46,742 nucleotides of DNA from Actinomycetota bacterium (GTDB taxonomy: Bacteria; Actinomycetota; Thermoleophilia; Solirubrobacterales; 70-9), in assembly GCA_005885405.1 (NCBI GenBank), contig VAYN01000008.1, forward strand, positions 1 to 46,742, given 5' to 3'. The position numbers and the translations under genes are program-made. Of the stretch, positions 7,774 to 16,589 are shown in pieces (the first letter of the stretch is position 1; each line of letters opens with the position of its first letter). The notes under the pieces were generated by a model. That model saw nothing but the letters and a program-made list of their open reading frames with translations, was not told the DNA's origin and made no database searches.

Positions 7774-10185
7774 TTCAGCCGCTTTACGCGACCGCCCCCG
7801 CCGCTTACCGTTCTGCGCAGCCTCGGGCGCACCCCCGTTGCCGTCCTGGCCCTGTTTGTTCCGTTTGCGCTTGCGCCGCCGCTTGCCGCCTTTGGGGAAG
7901 TTCTTCAGCAACTCGCGGGCGACGGCCGAGGGTTTCCGCGCCATCCGCATCCGCGCCCCGCGCAGCACCTCCTCGCCCTCGGGCGTGTGCGAAACCGCAG
8001 CCGCCAGCAGCGCCACCGCAAGGCGGCGATCCTGTTTGCGCGCCGCGTGGACGAGCCGACGCGCGTTGCGCCCGTGCGCCCGCCCGGAAGAGTTGACCAG
8101 CAGCCCCAACAGGCGCTTCGTCTCCGGCCAGCGCTGCACCGCGTACTCCTCGTGCAGTTCGCGGGTGTAGGTGGCGAGCCGCCAGACCCACGCCTGCGCC
8201 TGGTCGCGGCGGCCGATCCGCTTATCGACCAGCGCCTGCAGCAGCGTCTTCGTCCCCGCTCGTTTGTCCTCGCGGCTCCAGGTGCCGACGATGTCGATCG
8301 CGTCGTCGAAGGCATCGGGGTCGCCGAGGTCGGCGATCTCGCTCAGCGCTTTCAGCCGCAACTGCGAGTTGCGGTTGCGCTGCACGCAGGTGAGGAGGAA
8401 GCGCCGGCGCAGCTCTTTCGTGCGGTCGTTCTGCAGCATCGCCCGCGCCCGGCGCCACCCCTGGGTGTTGACCCGAGCCCCGGCCAGCGCCGCCCAGGCA
8501 TGCTGCTCGGGGTAGTCGAGGTTCTCGACCGCGATCCGCCAGATCTCCCGTTCGAGGATCTCCATCCGCTTCTCCTCGACGTCGGAGACGGGAACGATCC
8601 GGCGCTCGACGCGGACCTTGCGTCCGCGACCGCGGCGGACAGGCCCGACGACGATCGCGCCACCGCGGTAGACGTCGCGAAGGACGATCCCCGCCTCCTT
8701 GCCCGGTGCCCGCCGGGTGACGCGACCGACCCGCTGCTGGTAGATCCGCCGCGAGGCGGTCGGCGCCAGGTGCATGCAGATCGTCGCCCGCGGGCTGTTC
8801 CATCCCTCGGCCAGCAGCATCGCGTTGCAGAGGACGTCAACGGTGCCGCGCTCAAAGCCGGCGAGGATCTCCGCCAGCTCGCGCTTCGGCGTTTCCCCGG
8901 AGACCGCCTGGGCGTTGATGCCGGCGTCGCGGAAGGCTTTGGCGACGTTCTTCGCGTGCTGGACGCCAGCGGTGTAGACGACGCCCGGGACTTTGCGGAA
9001 GCGCGAGCGGTAGAGGTCGGCGATCGCGACGTTGAAGGGCTCCTGGTCGAGCAGGGCCGCCAACTCCTCCTGGTCGAAGTCCTGGTCGACCTCGCCTTTT
9101 CGCAGCGGCACCTTGGCGATCGTCCGCACCCCCGGGCCGGGCGGGATCCGCAGGCAGCGCAGCGGCGCGATGACGCCGCGGCGCGCGGCCTGGGCGAGGT
9201 CGAAGCGCGAGGTCTGGGTCGGGAAGAGGTCGGCGACGTGGCGGGCGATCAGCGCCCCGGTCGCGGTCATGCCGATGTAGACCGGTCCCGGCATGTCGCG
9301 GATGCAGGCGCTGGTTTTCTCGCCCAGGGCGGTGTGCGCCTCATCGCAGATGACGATCGAGTAGGCGTCGGAGATCTTCTTGTGGTTGCGGACGAACCAC
9401 TGGTAGGTCTCGACCGTGACCGGACCGTCGGGATCATCGCGCCCGTCGAGCAGCGGCGGCCGCAGGCGCTCCTTGTAGCCGCGGTCGGAGATCTCGCCGA
9501 TGAACTGGTCGACGAGGTTGCGGCGGTGGGTGAGGATCAGGACGCCGCCGGTCCGGGTCGCCTCGACGAAGCCGACGGCGGCGACGGTCTTGCCGGCGCC
9601 GGTCGCATGCTCGAACCAGAAGCGCCGCTCGGCGCCGGGGTCCTCCGGCGCCTCCTCGACGACCTCCTCGTCCTCGTCGGCGGCTTGTTCCTCCCAGTCC
9701 TGGGGCTCCTCGTCGGGGGCCAGCTCCTCGTCGTCCTCGTCGATCTCCTCCTCTCCGTCGAGCTCGGCGCTCGGCGCCTCGGCGGTTGCGTCGCCGTTGC
9801 CGCCGTTGCCGTTCTCGGCCGGCTCGACAGCGGCGCCGGTCTGCTGCTGGCCCATCAGCTCGGCCAGGGTGCCGGAGAGGGCGTCTACCTGGTGCGGGTT
9901 CAGTTCGGCGCCGTCGCGCAGCTTCGGCGGTTCGGTGGCGAGGAAGCGCTCCAGCCCCAGCAGCAGCGAGAAGTCCCGCCGCCACTGGATCGAGGGGTCC
10001 TCGGCGCCTTCGTCAAGCTCCTTCAGCGCCTGGTCCAGCGCCCGGCGGCGTGCGGTTCCCGGGGCCAGCGCCTCGGGTCCCTCGCCGTCGAGCAGGAAGG
10101 GCTCGCGTGCGAATGCCGCCGCACGCTCGATGTCGGCGCCTGAGGGAACTGCCGCCTGCGCGGCAACGTCGCTGGTCTTGGCCAT
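7666..10185 (-). CDS. SF2 DEAH-box helicase with acidic insertion and basic tail
   Basis: An 839-residue ATP-dependent helicase of the UvrB/Type I restriction-like SF2 group. Motif I is FEHATGAGKTV, motif II VICDEAHTAL, motif III IGMTATGA, and motif VI YQQRVGRVTRRAPGKE; AEGWNSP precedes it. A run of about 80 residues, mostly Glu and Asp, separates the Q-like motif (LNPHQVDALS) from motif I, an unusual place for it. After the helicase core comes a helical region of about 250 residues and a Lys/Arg-rich tail. I chose the ATG at 10185; the longer frame to 10329 adds unprotein-like sequence overlapping the divergent tlpA gene. Function unknown; DNA repair or RNA work are both possible. Confidence 0.88.
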   Translation of the reverse strand: MAKTSDVAAQAAVPSGADIERAAAFAREPFLLDGEGPEALAPGTARRRALDQALKELDEGAEDPSIQWRRDFSLLLGLERFLATEPPKLRDGAELNPHQVDALSGTLAELMGQQQTGAAVEPAENGNGGNGDATAEAPSAELDGEEEIDEDDEELAPDEEPQDWEEQAADEDEEVVEEAPEDPGAERRFWFEHATGAGKTVAAVGFVEATRTGGVLILTHRRNLVDQFIGEISDRGYKERLRPPLLDGRDDPDGPVTVETYQWFVRNHKKISDAYSIVICDEAHTALGEKTSACIRDMPGPVYIGMTATGALIARHVADLFPTQTSRFDLAQAARRGVIAPLRCLRIPPGPGVRTIAKVPLRKGEVDQDFDQEELAALLDQEPFNVAIADLYRSRFRKVPGVVYTAGVQHAKNVAKAFRDAGINAQAVSGETPKRELAEILAGFERGTVDVLCNAMLLAEGWNSPRATICMHLAPTASRRIYQQRVGRVTRRAPGKEAGIVLRDVYRGGAIVVGPVRRGRGRKVRVERRIVPVSDVEEKRMEILEREIWRIAVENLDYPEQHAWAALAGARVNTQGWRRARAMLQNDRTKELRRRFLLTCVQRNRNSQLRLKALSEIADLGDPDAFDDAIDIVGTWSREDKRAGTKTLLQALVDKRIGRRDQAQAWVWRLATYTRELHEEYAVQRWPETKRLLGLLVNSSGRAHGRNARRLVHAARKQDRRLAVALLAAAVSHTPEGEEVLRGARMRMARKPSAVARELLKNFPKGGKRRRKRKRNKQGQDGNGGAPEAAQNGKRRGRSRKAAESEAGEVDLAGADGDSVAAGGDDDEVAPVVDAVGDA

Positions 10186-10327
10186 AGAAGGCTTTCCGGG
10201 CTTCCGTCCCGACCACCAAGGAAGTGCGGCTGGGACAAGTGAACGAGGCTGCGGGGTCTCGACTGGCGTCTCCCCCCGACTACTCAGTGCGATCCGCGGT
10301 CCGCGAATCGACGCCCGTATTGTACCC

Positions 10328-10915
10328 ATGGAGCGGATGAGTTCGCGACTTAGATCACTGCCGGCCCTGGCAGCCCTGGCCCTGGCGCTCCTTTTAGGTA
10401 GCGGCTGCGGCGGCTCGGAGGGGGGCGATTACGGCGGCTCGCACCCCAACTACGCCAAGGCTCTCGCCGGCGCGCCGGCGCCGCTTGCCGCCGTCTACAA
10501 GCAGGGGGACAAGCTGCTCGGCGGGGGTCTCTCCGCTTACGAAAAGCAGATCGCCCAGCTGCGCGGATACCCGGTCGTGGTCAACCTCTGGGCCTCCTGG
10601 TGCGGTCCCTGTCGCGCCGAGTTCCCGAGCCTGCAGCAGCTCTCGGCCCGCTACGGCAAGGAGGTCGCCTTCCTCGGCGTCAACTCCGAAGACTCCAGCG
10701 ACGCCGCCGCGACCTTCCTCGGCGAGGCTCCGCTCCCCTACCCGAGCTACAGCGACCCCGACAAAGACATCTACGACACGGTCGGCGGCATCGGCTTCCC
10801 CAACACCGCCTACTACGACCCCTCGGGTGAGCTCGTCTACGTCAAACAGGGCGGGTACGGCAGCGAAGCGGACCTCCTGGCCGACATCCGCCAGTACGCG
10901 CTGGGGAGCGGATAA
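10328..10915 (+). CDS. TlpA/ResA-like thioredoxin lipoprotein
   Basis: A 195-residue envelope thiol-disulfide protein. A signal peptide ends in LLLGSGCGG, a likely lipobox, and the thioredoxin active site is NLWASWCGPCRAEFP. A cis-Pro follows in GIGFPNTAYY. It may reduce apocytochrome c (CcmG/ResA role), which would fit with the ccm genes 7 kb upstream, but that is inference. The ATG at 10337 is an alternative start: a TATTGT hexamer at 10318-10323 lies only four bases before the first ATG and 13 before the second. The gene is divergent from the helicase and is followed by nfeD after seven bases. Confidence 0.88.
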   Translation: MERMSSRLRSLPALAALALALLLGSGCGGSEGGDYGGSHPNYAKALAGAPAPLAAVYKQGDKLLGGGLSAYEKQIAQLRGYPVVVNLWASWCGPCRAEFPSLQQLSARYGKEVAFLGVNSEDSSDAAATFLGEAPLPYPSYSDPDKDIYDTVGGIGFPNTAYYDPSGELVYVKQGGYGSEADLLADIRQYALGSG

Positions 10916-10922
10916 TCGAACG

Positions 10923-11402
10923 ATGGAAGCGTTCGTCCTCATCGCGATCGTCGGGATCGGCCTGCTGCTGGCCGAGCTGCTGCTCCCCACCGGCGGCGTC
11001 CTCGCACTCCTCGGAGTGGTGGGCCTGACCGTCGCCGGGATCGTCGCCTTCGGCTCCGACAGCGACGTCGCCGACTACGCCGGCGGGGCGCTGATCGCGC
11101 TCGGGATCCTCTCCGGCGTCACCTTCTACTTCGTCACCCGCAAGGTCTGGGCGGCGCACCGAAACCAACCGCCCCGCGCCGGGGCCGAGGAGCTGGTCGG
11201 CTCCGCGGCCGAGGCGCGCAGCTCGATCGACCCGACCGGGCGCGTCTGGCTCGAGGGGACGATCTGGAGCGCCCGCCTGGCCGATCGGGCGACCCCGGTC
11301 CACGCGGGGGATAGAGTCACGGTCGAGGCGGTTGACGGGCTGACCCTGGTAGTGCGCCCGCAGCCGCAGACGGCGATCCACACGAGCGAAGGAGCAGGTT
11401 GA
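10923..11402 (+). CDS. NfeD-like membrane protein (short form)
   Basis: A 159-residue protein with two or three membrane segments in the first 80 residues ([18 protein letters not shown] is typical of NfeD) and a C-terminal OB-like domain ([20 protein letters not shown] ... [16 protein letters not shown]). It lacks the ClpP-like protease domain of long NfeD proteins. NfeD proteins work with stomatin/SPFH proteins in membrane domains; here the SPFH gene overlaps directly (TGATG), a classic pairing. Confidence 0.88.
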   Translation: MEAFVLIAIVGIGLLLAELLLPTGGVLALLGVVGLTVAGIVAFGSDSDVADYAGGALIALGILSGVTFYFVTRKVWAAHRNQPPRAGAEELVGSAAEARSSIDPTGRVWLEGTIWSARLADRATPVHAGDRVTVEAVDGLTLVVRPQPQTAIHTSEGAG

Positions 11403-12223
11403 TGGAGGCTGTAGCGGGTGTTCTCGTCGTCCTGGTGTTCTTCGCCCTGATCGCGGTCGGGGCCTCGGTCCGCATCCTCCGCGAGTACGAGCGCGGCGTG
11501 ATCTTCCGGCTCGGCCGCCTGATCGCGCAGAAGGGCCCGGGCCTGATCCTGCTGATCCCGCTCGTCGACCGGATGGTCAAGGTCGACCTGCGGACGGTCA
11601 CCCTCAACGTCCCGCCGCAGGAGGTGATCACCCGCGACAACGTTCCCTGCCGCGTCAACGCCGTCGCCTACTTCCGCGTCGTCGACTCCAACCGGGCGGT
11701 GGTCGATATCGAGAACTACCTGATCGCGACCTCGCAGATCTCGCAGACGGCGCTGCGCTCGGTCCTCGGCAAGGCCGAGCTCGACCAGCTGCTGGCCGAT
11801 CGCGAGCGCCTCAACGAAGAGCTGCAGAAAATCATCGACGAGTCGACCGAGCCCTGGGGCGTCAAGGTCACCGCGGTCGAGATCAAGGACGTCGAGATCC
11901 CCGAGCAGATGCAGCGGGCGATGGCGCGCCAGGCCGAGGCCGAGCGCGAGCGGCGGGCGAAGATCATCAACTCCGAGGGCGAGTTCCAGGCCGCCCAGAA
12001 GCTCACCGACGCGGCCGACATCATCAGCACCAACCCGGCCTCGCTGCAGCTGCGCTACCTGCAGACGCTGCTGGAAATCGGCACCAACCAGAACACCACC
12101 GTCGTCTTCCCGCTGCCGATGGACGTGCTCGAGCCATTCGTCGGCAAAGGCGCGGCCGCCCCACCGGAGCCGCCGCCGGTCGACGAGCCCGACCCAGACG
12201 ACCTTCCCCCCTCCCGCTCCTGA
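11402..12223 (+). CDS. SPFH/Band 7 (stomatin-like, slipin) protein
   Basis: A 273-residue membrane-anchored scaffold protein. An N-terminal membrane segment (about 4-22) is followed by the Band 7 domain ([56 protein letters not shown]) and a coiled-coil ([19 protein letters not shown]). The Pro-rich tail [14 protein letters not shown] is extra. ATG at 11402 has GGAG seven bases upstream; an in-frame TTG at 11399 is possible. It forms a two-gene unit with nfeD. Confidence 0.93.
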   Translation: MEAVAGVLVVLVFFALIAVGASVRILREYERGVIFRLGRLIAQKGPGLILLIPLVDRMVKVDLRTVTLNVPPQEVITRDNVPCRVNAVAYFRVVDSNRAVVDIENYLIATSQISQTALRSVLGKAELDQLLADRERLNEELQKIIDESTEPWGVKVTAVEIKDVEIPEQMQRAMARQAEAERERRAKIINSEGEFQAAQKLTDAADIISTNPASLQLRYLQTLLEIGTNQNTTVVFPLPMDVLEPFVGKGAAAPPEPPPVDEPDPDDLPPSRS

Positions 12224-13299
12224 GCGCGCCCGAGGTACGCATCGACCAGCTGACGGGGCTGAGGACGATCCTCGCCCCGGGTCGGGCCGCCCGCCCCGAC
12301 AGCTTCAACCCGCGCGCGAGCGAGCCGAAAGGGCCCGACAACTGCCCCTTCTGCGAGGGCCGCGAGGACCGGACGCCGCCCGAGCTCTACGCGACGCGGC
12401 CGGGAGGAGGCGAGGCCGACTCCCCCGGTTGGACGACGCGCGTGGTGCCGAACCTCTATCCCGCGCTCGGCGACCCGTCGCGTGGTTCCTTTCAGACGGC
12501 CAGCGACCGAAAGGAACCACAAGCCGGGGGGCCTGCCGCCGACGCCGGGGCTTTCTCCAGCGCCGGCGATCCGCTGCTGGCGAGCAGACGCGCCGGCGAA
12601 CCGGATCTCTTCTCCTCGCGGCCGGCCGAGGGGGCGCACGAGGTGCTGATCAACTCGCCCCAGCACCTCACCGCGATGGCCGAGCTCTCCGACGAGCAGT
12701 TCGCCGCGGCGGTCGCCACCTGGCGCGAGCGGATGCGCGCTCACTCGGACGCTTCCTACCTGCAGCTGATCGTCAACGAGGGCGGTGGCGCCGGCGCTTC
12801 GCTCGAGCACACCCACGCCCAGCTCTACGCGCTGCCATTCGTCCCCGCCGCCGTCGCCCGCGAGCGCGAGCGGGTCGGCGCCTATGGCGAACGCACTGCC
12901 GGTGGCGGGCTCCTCAGCGACGTCCTCGTCGAGGAGGTGCGCCGACAGGAGCGGCTGGTGGCGATCGACGATGAGGCTGCGCTCATCTGCCCCTGGGCCT
13001 CCCACTCCCCCTTCGAGCTGCGGGTGATCCCGCGCCGAGAGGCGGCCCGCTTCGAGGAGGATGAGGGCGGCGCCGCAATGATCCGCACCGCTCTCCGCGC
13101 CCTCGCGACCCTCTTCGACGGCGCCCCCGAGCTCAACCTCTGGGTCCGCACCGCCCCCCGCGGCGCCGAGCAGTTCCACTGGCACGTCGACATCGCCCCG
13201 CGTCTGACGATCAAGGCCGGCTTCGAGCTCGGCACCGGGGTCGACATCAACGTCTATCCGCCGGAGAAGGCAGCCGCCGACCTCAAGGAGTGCCTCTGA
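12220..13299 (+). CDS. galT: Galactose-1-phosphate uridylyltransferase-like protein (GalT family)
   Basis: HIT-superfamily nucleotidyltransferase, about 359 residues. The catalytic motif is HTHAQ (197-201), and [11 protein letters not shown] closes the fold. The zinc-type CPFC (Cys42, Cys45) and conserved [10 protein letters not shown] lie upstream of the first usual start in this frame (GTG at 12442), so translation must begin earlier. No ATG, GTG or TTG occurs in frame back to at least 12061; CTG at 12220, overlapping the stop of the SPFH gene, is the best candidate. About 45 extra residues after NLYPALG contain a copy of a dispersed 39-base element. The true substrate could be another sugar-1-phosphate or a dinucleotide (ATP adenylyltransferase-like). 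Confidence 0.82.
   Translation: MSAPEVRIDQLTGLRTILAPGRAARPDSFNPRASEPKGPDNCPFCEGREDRTPPELYATRPGGGEADSPGWTTRVVPNLYPALGDPSRGSFQTASDRKEPQAGGPAADAGAFSSAGDPLLASRRAGEPDLFSSRPAEGAHEVLINSPQHLTAMAELSDEQFAAAVATWRERMRAHSDASYLQLIVNEGGGAGASLEHTHAQLYALPFVPAAVARERERVGAYGERTAGGGLLSDVLVEEVRRQERLVAIDDEAALICPWASHSPFELRVIPRREAARFEEDEGGAAMIRTALRALATLFDGAPELNLWVRTAPRGAEQFHWHVDIAPRLTIKAGFELGTGVDINVYPPEKAAADLKECL
12482..12520. repeat. 39-base dispersed element, copy A (inside galT)
   Basis: Perfect 12-base inverted repeat (GTGGTTCCTTTC at 12482-12493, GAAAGGAACCAC at 12509-12520) around a 15-base loop. It shares its length, its 3' half (GACCGAAAGGAACCAC) and its GGTTC start with the two copies at 32306 and 32378. 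Here it is read in a different frame ([12 protein letters not shown]) from those copies. Confidence 0.85.
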
Positions 13300-13925
13300 T
13301 GCCGCCGACCGAACGACCGATTCCGCGCTTCATCGCCGACACCACGCAGGAGGGGATCCCGCACGGGCGCTTCGCCGAGCGGCTGCGGGAGGAGTTTGCG
13401 AAGGCGATCGACGAGGTTGGCGATATGCCGGCGGGAGTGGAGTTGCCGGCGGAGGTTGACTGGTATCCGGAGCGCGCCTGGGGCGGGCGGGTCTGGGTGC
13501 CGTGCTCGATTAAGACCGAGAGCGAGGAGGGCCGACTGGAGTTGTTCGGTCACGTCTCCTACGTGCAGCCCCCCGAGGGTGAGCCAAACGACTTCGAAGC
13601 CAAGGCCGACTTCACCGACATCCTCGCCGAGGACAACGAGGACTGGCGGATCGACCTCAATGACGACGTCGTCGGCCGCTGGCGCGGGGAGAACGGCCGC
13701 TCCGGGGCGGTAACCCTGGTCTGGGGCCGGCCGCTGGTCCGCGGCGCCGTCGCCGCCACCGCCGTGCTCGAGAGCGAGACCGTCGACCAGGAGCTGATCT
13801 CGCAGGGCCGCTTCACCCTGATCGCCCTCGACGCGCTCGAGGGCTACGGCGACGAGATCTTCATGGAAGTGAAGCTCTGGAGCCGCCGCGCCGACGAGCT
13901 CGCCTCCGAGACCCTCTACGCCTGA
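13299..13925 (+). CDS. Conserved-looking protein of unknown function
   Basis: A 208-residue soluble protein that starts with ATG overlapping the galT stop (TGATG), so the two are probably co-translated. The first 25 residues contain IPRFIADTTQEGIPHGRFAE, followed by a helix and an acidic, Trp-rich beta-type domain (WYPERAWGGRVWVPC, WRIDLNDDVVGRWRGENG). No signal peptide or membrane segment, one Cys. I do not recognise the family. Its last ten bases overlap vapC on the other strand. Confidence 0.7.
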   Translation: MPPTERPIPRFIADTTQEGIPHGRFAERLREEFAKAIDEVGDMPAGVELPAEVDWYPERAWGGRVWVPCSIKTESEEGRLELFGHVSYVQPPEGEPNDFEAKADFTDILAEDNEDWRIDLNDDVVGRWRGENGRSGAVTLVWGRPLVRGAVAATAVLESETVDQELISQGRFTLIALDALEGYGDEIFMEVKLWSRRADELASETLYA

Positions 13926-14308
13926 CCGAGCACCTCGACAGGCAGATCGACGCCCGACCGCGCCAGCCGCGCATCGAAGGTGAGCAGGGTTTCGCCCAGC
14001 ATCAATGCAAGCGATAGGTAGATCGCATCGTAGAAACTGAAGTTGTCGCGCAGGTCCCAGGCGACGTGGATGAGATTCTCGTGCTCGACCCGGCGCAGCG
14101 GCAGGTCGTTGATCGCCCAGATGGCCTCTCCGGCGGCCTCTGCGTCTATATGGCCCAACCGCGCCTTGCGACGCAGAGCGTGACCCACCTCGGCATCGAT
14201 TAGATGCGGAGCCCATAGGACGTGCTCTTCGGCCTCCAACCGCTCGTCGAGGAGGGCGTCCTCACCGCTGAGGTACCCCACCACCACCGACGCGTCGACA
14301 ACCGCCAT
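13916..14308 (-). CDS. vapC: VapC-type PIN-domain ribonuclease toxin
   Basis: A 130-residue PIN-domain endoribonuclease. The four acidic metal ligands are visible: Asp5 (VVDASVVV), Glu40 (LIDAEVGHAL), Asp94 (FSFYDAIYLSLAL) and Asp112 (TFDARLA). VapC toxins cleave tRNA or rRNA until neutralised by VapB. The start codon follows the vapB stop with no gap, the usual toxin-antitoxin arrangement. Confidence 0.92.
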   Translation of the reverse strand: MAVVDASVVVGYLSGEDALLDERLEAEEHVLWAPHLIDAEVGHALRRKARLGHIDAEAAGEAIWAINDLPLRRVEHENLIHVAWDLRDNFSFYDAIYLSLALMLGETLLTFDARLARSGVDLPVEVLGQA

Positions 14309-14542
14309 TCAGTCACCCCGCGCTTCGCGGATGATGTCGACCGTCTGCTGGATGGTGCCGGTCGATTTTCGCCCCCGCGCGTCCCTCCTCGCCGCGATCT
14401 CGCGGATCGTCGATTTGCGCGTCCGCAGGCCGAGCTCTCGCTTGATGTAGTCGGACATGGTCATTCCCGCCGCGGCAGCGCGGATCTTCAACTGCCGGTG
14501 CAGGTCGTCCGGGACATTCCTGATCTGGATCATTTTGGACAT
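14309..14542 (-). CDS. vapB: VapB-type ribbon-helix-helix antitoxin
   Basis: A 77-residue antitoxin. The N-terminal ribbon-helix-helix reads MIQIRNVPDDLHRQLKIRAA then MTMSDYIKRELG, which binds the operator as a dimer; the basic, flexible C-terminal part (about 40-77) would wrap the toxin. I chose the ATG at 14542 because a TAATGT -10 hexamer ends seven bases upstream, which suits a leaderless transcript. Longer in-frame starts exist upstream (MSTARDNVVH...), but they extend past that promoter. It probably represses its own operon. Confidence 0.88.
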   Translation of the reverse strand: MSKMIQIRNVPDDLHRQLKIRAAAAGMTMSDYIKRELGLRTRKSTIREIAARRDARGRKSTGTIQQTVDIIREARGD

Positions 14543-14549
14543 GTGCACT

Positions 14550-14555
14550 ACATTA
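14550..14555 (-). promoter_or_regulatory. Probable -10 element of vapBC (TAATGT)
   Basis: TAATGT on the minus strand ends seven bases before the vapB ATG with no Shine-Dalgarno between them, the geometry of a leaderless start. No good -35 is seen. The operator, if there is one, should overlap this site. Confidence 0.5.
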
Positions 14556-14688
14556 TCCCGTGCGGTGGACATGTCGACTGCGGTGACTGCTCTCATGCAA
14601 GGGATCCTGCCGAGCAATTCCGCACCTGTGGCGCGCTCTTCGAGCCAATTTCGACATACCTCCCTCAAAAAAGCGAGAATTCGCCCAG

Positions 14689-14762
14689 GCCCCGATAGCT
14701 CAGCTGGATAGAGCGATCCCCTCCTAAGGGATAGGCCGCTGGTTCGAATCCAGCTCGGGGCA
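14689..14762 (+). tRNA. tRNA-Arg (anticodon CCT)
   Basis: A complete 74-base cloverleaf: acceptor GCCCCGA pairs with TCGGGGC, D-arm GCTC/GAGC, anticodon stem ATCCC/GGGAT with loop CTCCTAA (anticodon CCT at 14723-14725), and T-arm GCTGG TTCGAAT CCAGC. The discriminator base is A and the 3' CCA is not encoded. It reads AGG, a rare arginine codon in this GC-rich genome. The 146 bases before it, back to vapB, hold the vapB promoter and no other gene I can see. Confidence 0.97.
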
Positions 14763-14825
14763 TTTCCTGCAGGCTTTCTCCCGCGACCCCGCGACTTTTG
14801 ACCTGGCGGGGCGGTTGTACCGAGA

Positions 14826-16589
14826 GTGCTGCCGGTGACCTCGACGCGCCGCTCCGCCCGCCTGCTCCTGATGGCACTGCTGCCGATCCTCGGCTTGCTG
14901 ACGGCTGGGCCCCAAGTGGGATCTGCGGCGGCGAGGAGCGTCAGCTTTGAGGGCCGTGCGGTCAAGGTGCCCGAGGGATGGCGAGTTATCCGTCTTGCCG
15001 AGCATCCGCGGCTTTGCGTGCGGCTCGACCGCCGCGCGGTGTACCTCGGGGCGCCCTCCGCGCAGCAACGCTGCCCCGCCGACGCGATGGGCCGGCGCCG
15101 GGCGATCCTGGCCGAACCGCGCCTTGCGAAGAAGCCGCCGGTGCTTCCCGCCGCCCCACAGCGGCGCGCAACCGCTTCGGCCGGCGGCGCCATTTTCACC
15201 GGCCTCGGCTTTGATGCGTGCTCGACTCCCTCCTCGCGCTCGATGGCAGCCTGGGCGGGCTCGCCCTACCGCGCCATCGGCGTCTACATCGGGGGCGTCA
15301 ACCGGGCCTGCTCGCAGCCGAACCTGACCGCGAGCTGGGTTTCGGCCCAGACCGAAGCCGATTGGCACCTGATCCCGACCTACGTCGGGCTCCAGGCTCC
15401 AACCAGCGCCTGCTCAAGCTGCGCCAAGCTGACCTCCAGCCAAGCGACTGCGCAGGGGACGGCGGCGGCGGTCGACGCGGTCGAAGAAGCGAGCATCGTC
15501 GCGATGGGGCCCGGCAGCCCGATCTACTTCGACATGGAGTCCTACTCGCAGACCTCGAGCGCCACCGCCGCTACCCTCACCTTCCTCGAGGCCTGGACGA
15601 ACAAGCTGCATGAGCTCGGGTACCTCTCCGGCGTCTACAGCAGCAGCGCCTCGGGGATTGAGGATCTTGCGCGCCAGCTCGGCACCGGCTATGAGCTGCC
15701 CGACCACCTCTGGATCGCCAACTGGAACGGCGAACAGAACACCGCCGACCCGGTGGTGCCGGCGAACGCCTGGACTCCGCATCAGCGCATCCACCAGTAC
15801 CGCGGCGGCCACAACGAGACCTACGGCGGGGTGACGATCAACATCGACAACAACTACGTCGACGCCGCCACCGTCGGCTCCGCCACGCTGGTCGCCGGCG
15901 ACGACCCGGTCGGCTACCTCGACCTCGCGGGCTCGCCGGCGCCCGGTCAGCTGCGGGTCCGCGGCTGGGCGTTCGACCCGAATGTCCTCAGCGCTCCGGT
16001 GTCGATCCGGCTCTCGGTCGGCGGCAAGGAGGGGACCGCCGGTGCCCTCACCTACGACCTCGGGGCGGTCGCCTCCGCTCCCCGCCGCGACGTCGCCCGC
16101 GAGTTCCCCGAAGCCGGACGCAACCACGGCTTCGACCTCACCCTGCCGACGATCAAGTCGGGTCTCCAGCGAGTCTGTGCCTACGCGCTCGACCTCGACC
16201 CCGGCGAAGACCGCCTGCTCGGCTGCAGAAGCGCGACGATCCCGGTGGCGCTGCAGCTCTCGGCCTTGAAAGCGAGTGGCAGTGCCGTTCGCGTGCGGGT
16301 CACCTGCCTCTGGCCGGCCGGCGAGGAATGCCCGCTGCAGATCCTCCTGCGCTCGCGCTTCCGCGTCCCGGTCGCCCACTACCGCGGCCGCGGCCCGCGC
16401 ACCCGGCCGGTGAGCAGGCTCGTCGGCCGCGGCGCCTTCCGCCTCGGCGGCGGCGGCTCTCAGACCTTTCGCGTCCCCCTCAGCGCCGGCGGCCGGGCGC
16501 TGCTGCGCGCCCGCGGGGCGCGGGTCGCTACCTGCGCCCGCAGCTCGGTCAGCTCGCGCTCGAGACGCTCGAGTCGATCCTCGTCGTAG
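14826..16589 (+). CDS. Secreted DUF1906 (glycoside hydrolase-like) protein
   Basis: A 587-residue exported protein. Signal peptide about 1-36 (LLLMALLPILGLLTAGP). After a Pro/Arg linker comes a DUF1906 Rv2525c-like domain (about 120-360): GLGFDACSTPS, YRAIGVYIGGVNRAC, WHLIPTYVG, IYFDMESY (likely acidic active-site residues) and WIANWNG. A beta-rich C-terminal part follows. This family resembles GH25-type lysozymes and probably acts on the cell wall. The last 130 bases overlap yceH on the other strand, and the encoded tail there is Ser/Arg low complexity, so the natural end may be blurred by a drifted stop. Start is GTG at 14826. Confidence 0.85.
   Translation: MLPVTSTRRSARLLLMALLPILGLLTAGPQVGSAAARSVSFEGRAVKVPEGWRVIRLAEHPRLCVRLDRRAVYLGAPSAQQRCPADAMGRRRAILAEPRLAKKPPVLPAAPQRRATASAGGAIFTGLGFDACSTPSSRSMAAWAGSPYRAIGVYIGGVNRACSQPNLTASWVSAQTEADWHLIPTYVGLQAPTSACSSCAKLTSSQATAQGTAAAVDAVEEASIVAMGPGSPIYFDMESYSQTSSATAATLTFLEAWTNKLHELGYLSGVYSSSASGIEDLARQLGTGYELPDHLWIANWNGEQNTADPVVPANAWTPHQRIHQYRGGHNETYGGVTINIDNNYVDAATVGSATLVAGDDPVGYLDLAGSPAPGQLRVRGWAFDPNVLSAPVSIRLSVGGKEGTAGALTYDLGAVASAPRRDVAREFPEAGRNHGFDLTLPTIKSGLQRVCAYALDLDPGEDRLLGCRSATIPVALQLSALKASGSAVRVRVTCLWPAGEECPLQILLRSRFRVPVAHYRGRGPRTRPVSRLVGRGAFRLGGGGSQTFRVPLSAGGRALLRARGARVATCARSSVSSRSRRSSRSSS

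Noticed and set aside
7987-10143. Long plus-strand open frame (718 codons) opposite the helicase gene
   Set aside because: Its residues follow the GC-rich third-position pattern of the real gene on the other strand, and it has no recognisable motifs, while the helicase has every SF2 motif.
10186-10329. N-terminal extension of the helicase to 10329
   Set aside because: The 48 extra residues are not protein-like, overlap the divergent tlpA start and lie before a good ATG at 10185.
12442-12445. GTG at 12442 as the start of the GalT-like protein
   Set aside because: It would remove the CPFC site and other conserved N-terminal residues that are read in the same open frame just upstream.
13916-14762. 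vapBC plus tRNA-Arg as the end of an integrated island
   Set aside because: I saw no second copy of the tRNA 3' end, no integrase and no change of base composition around it, so the closeness may be chance.
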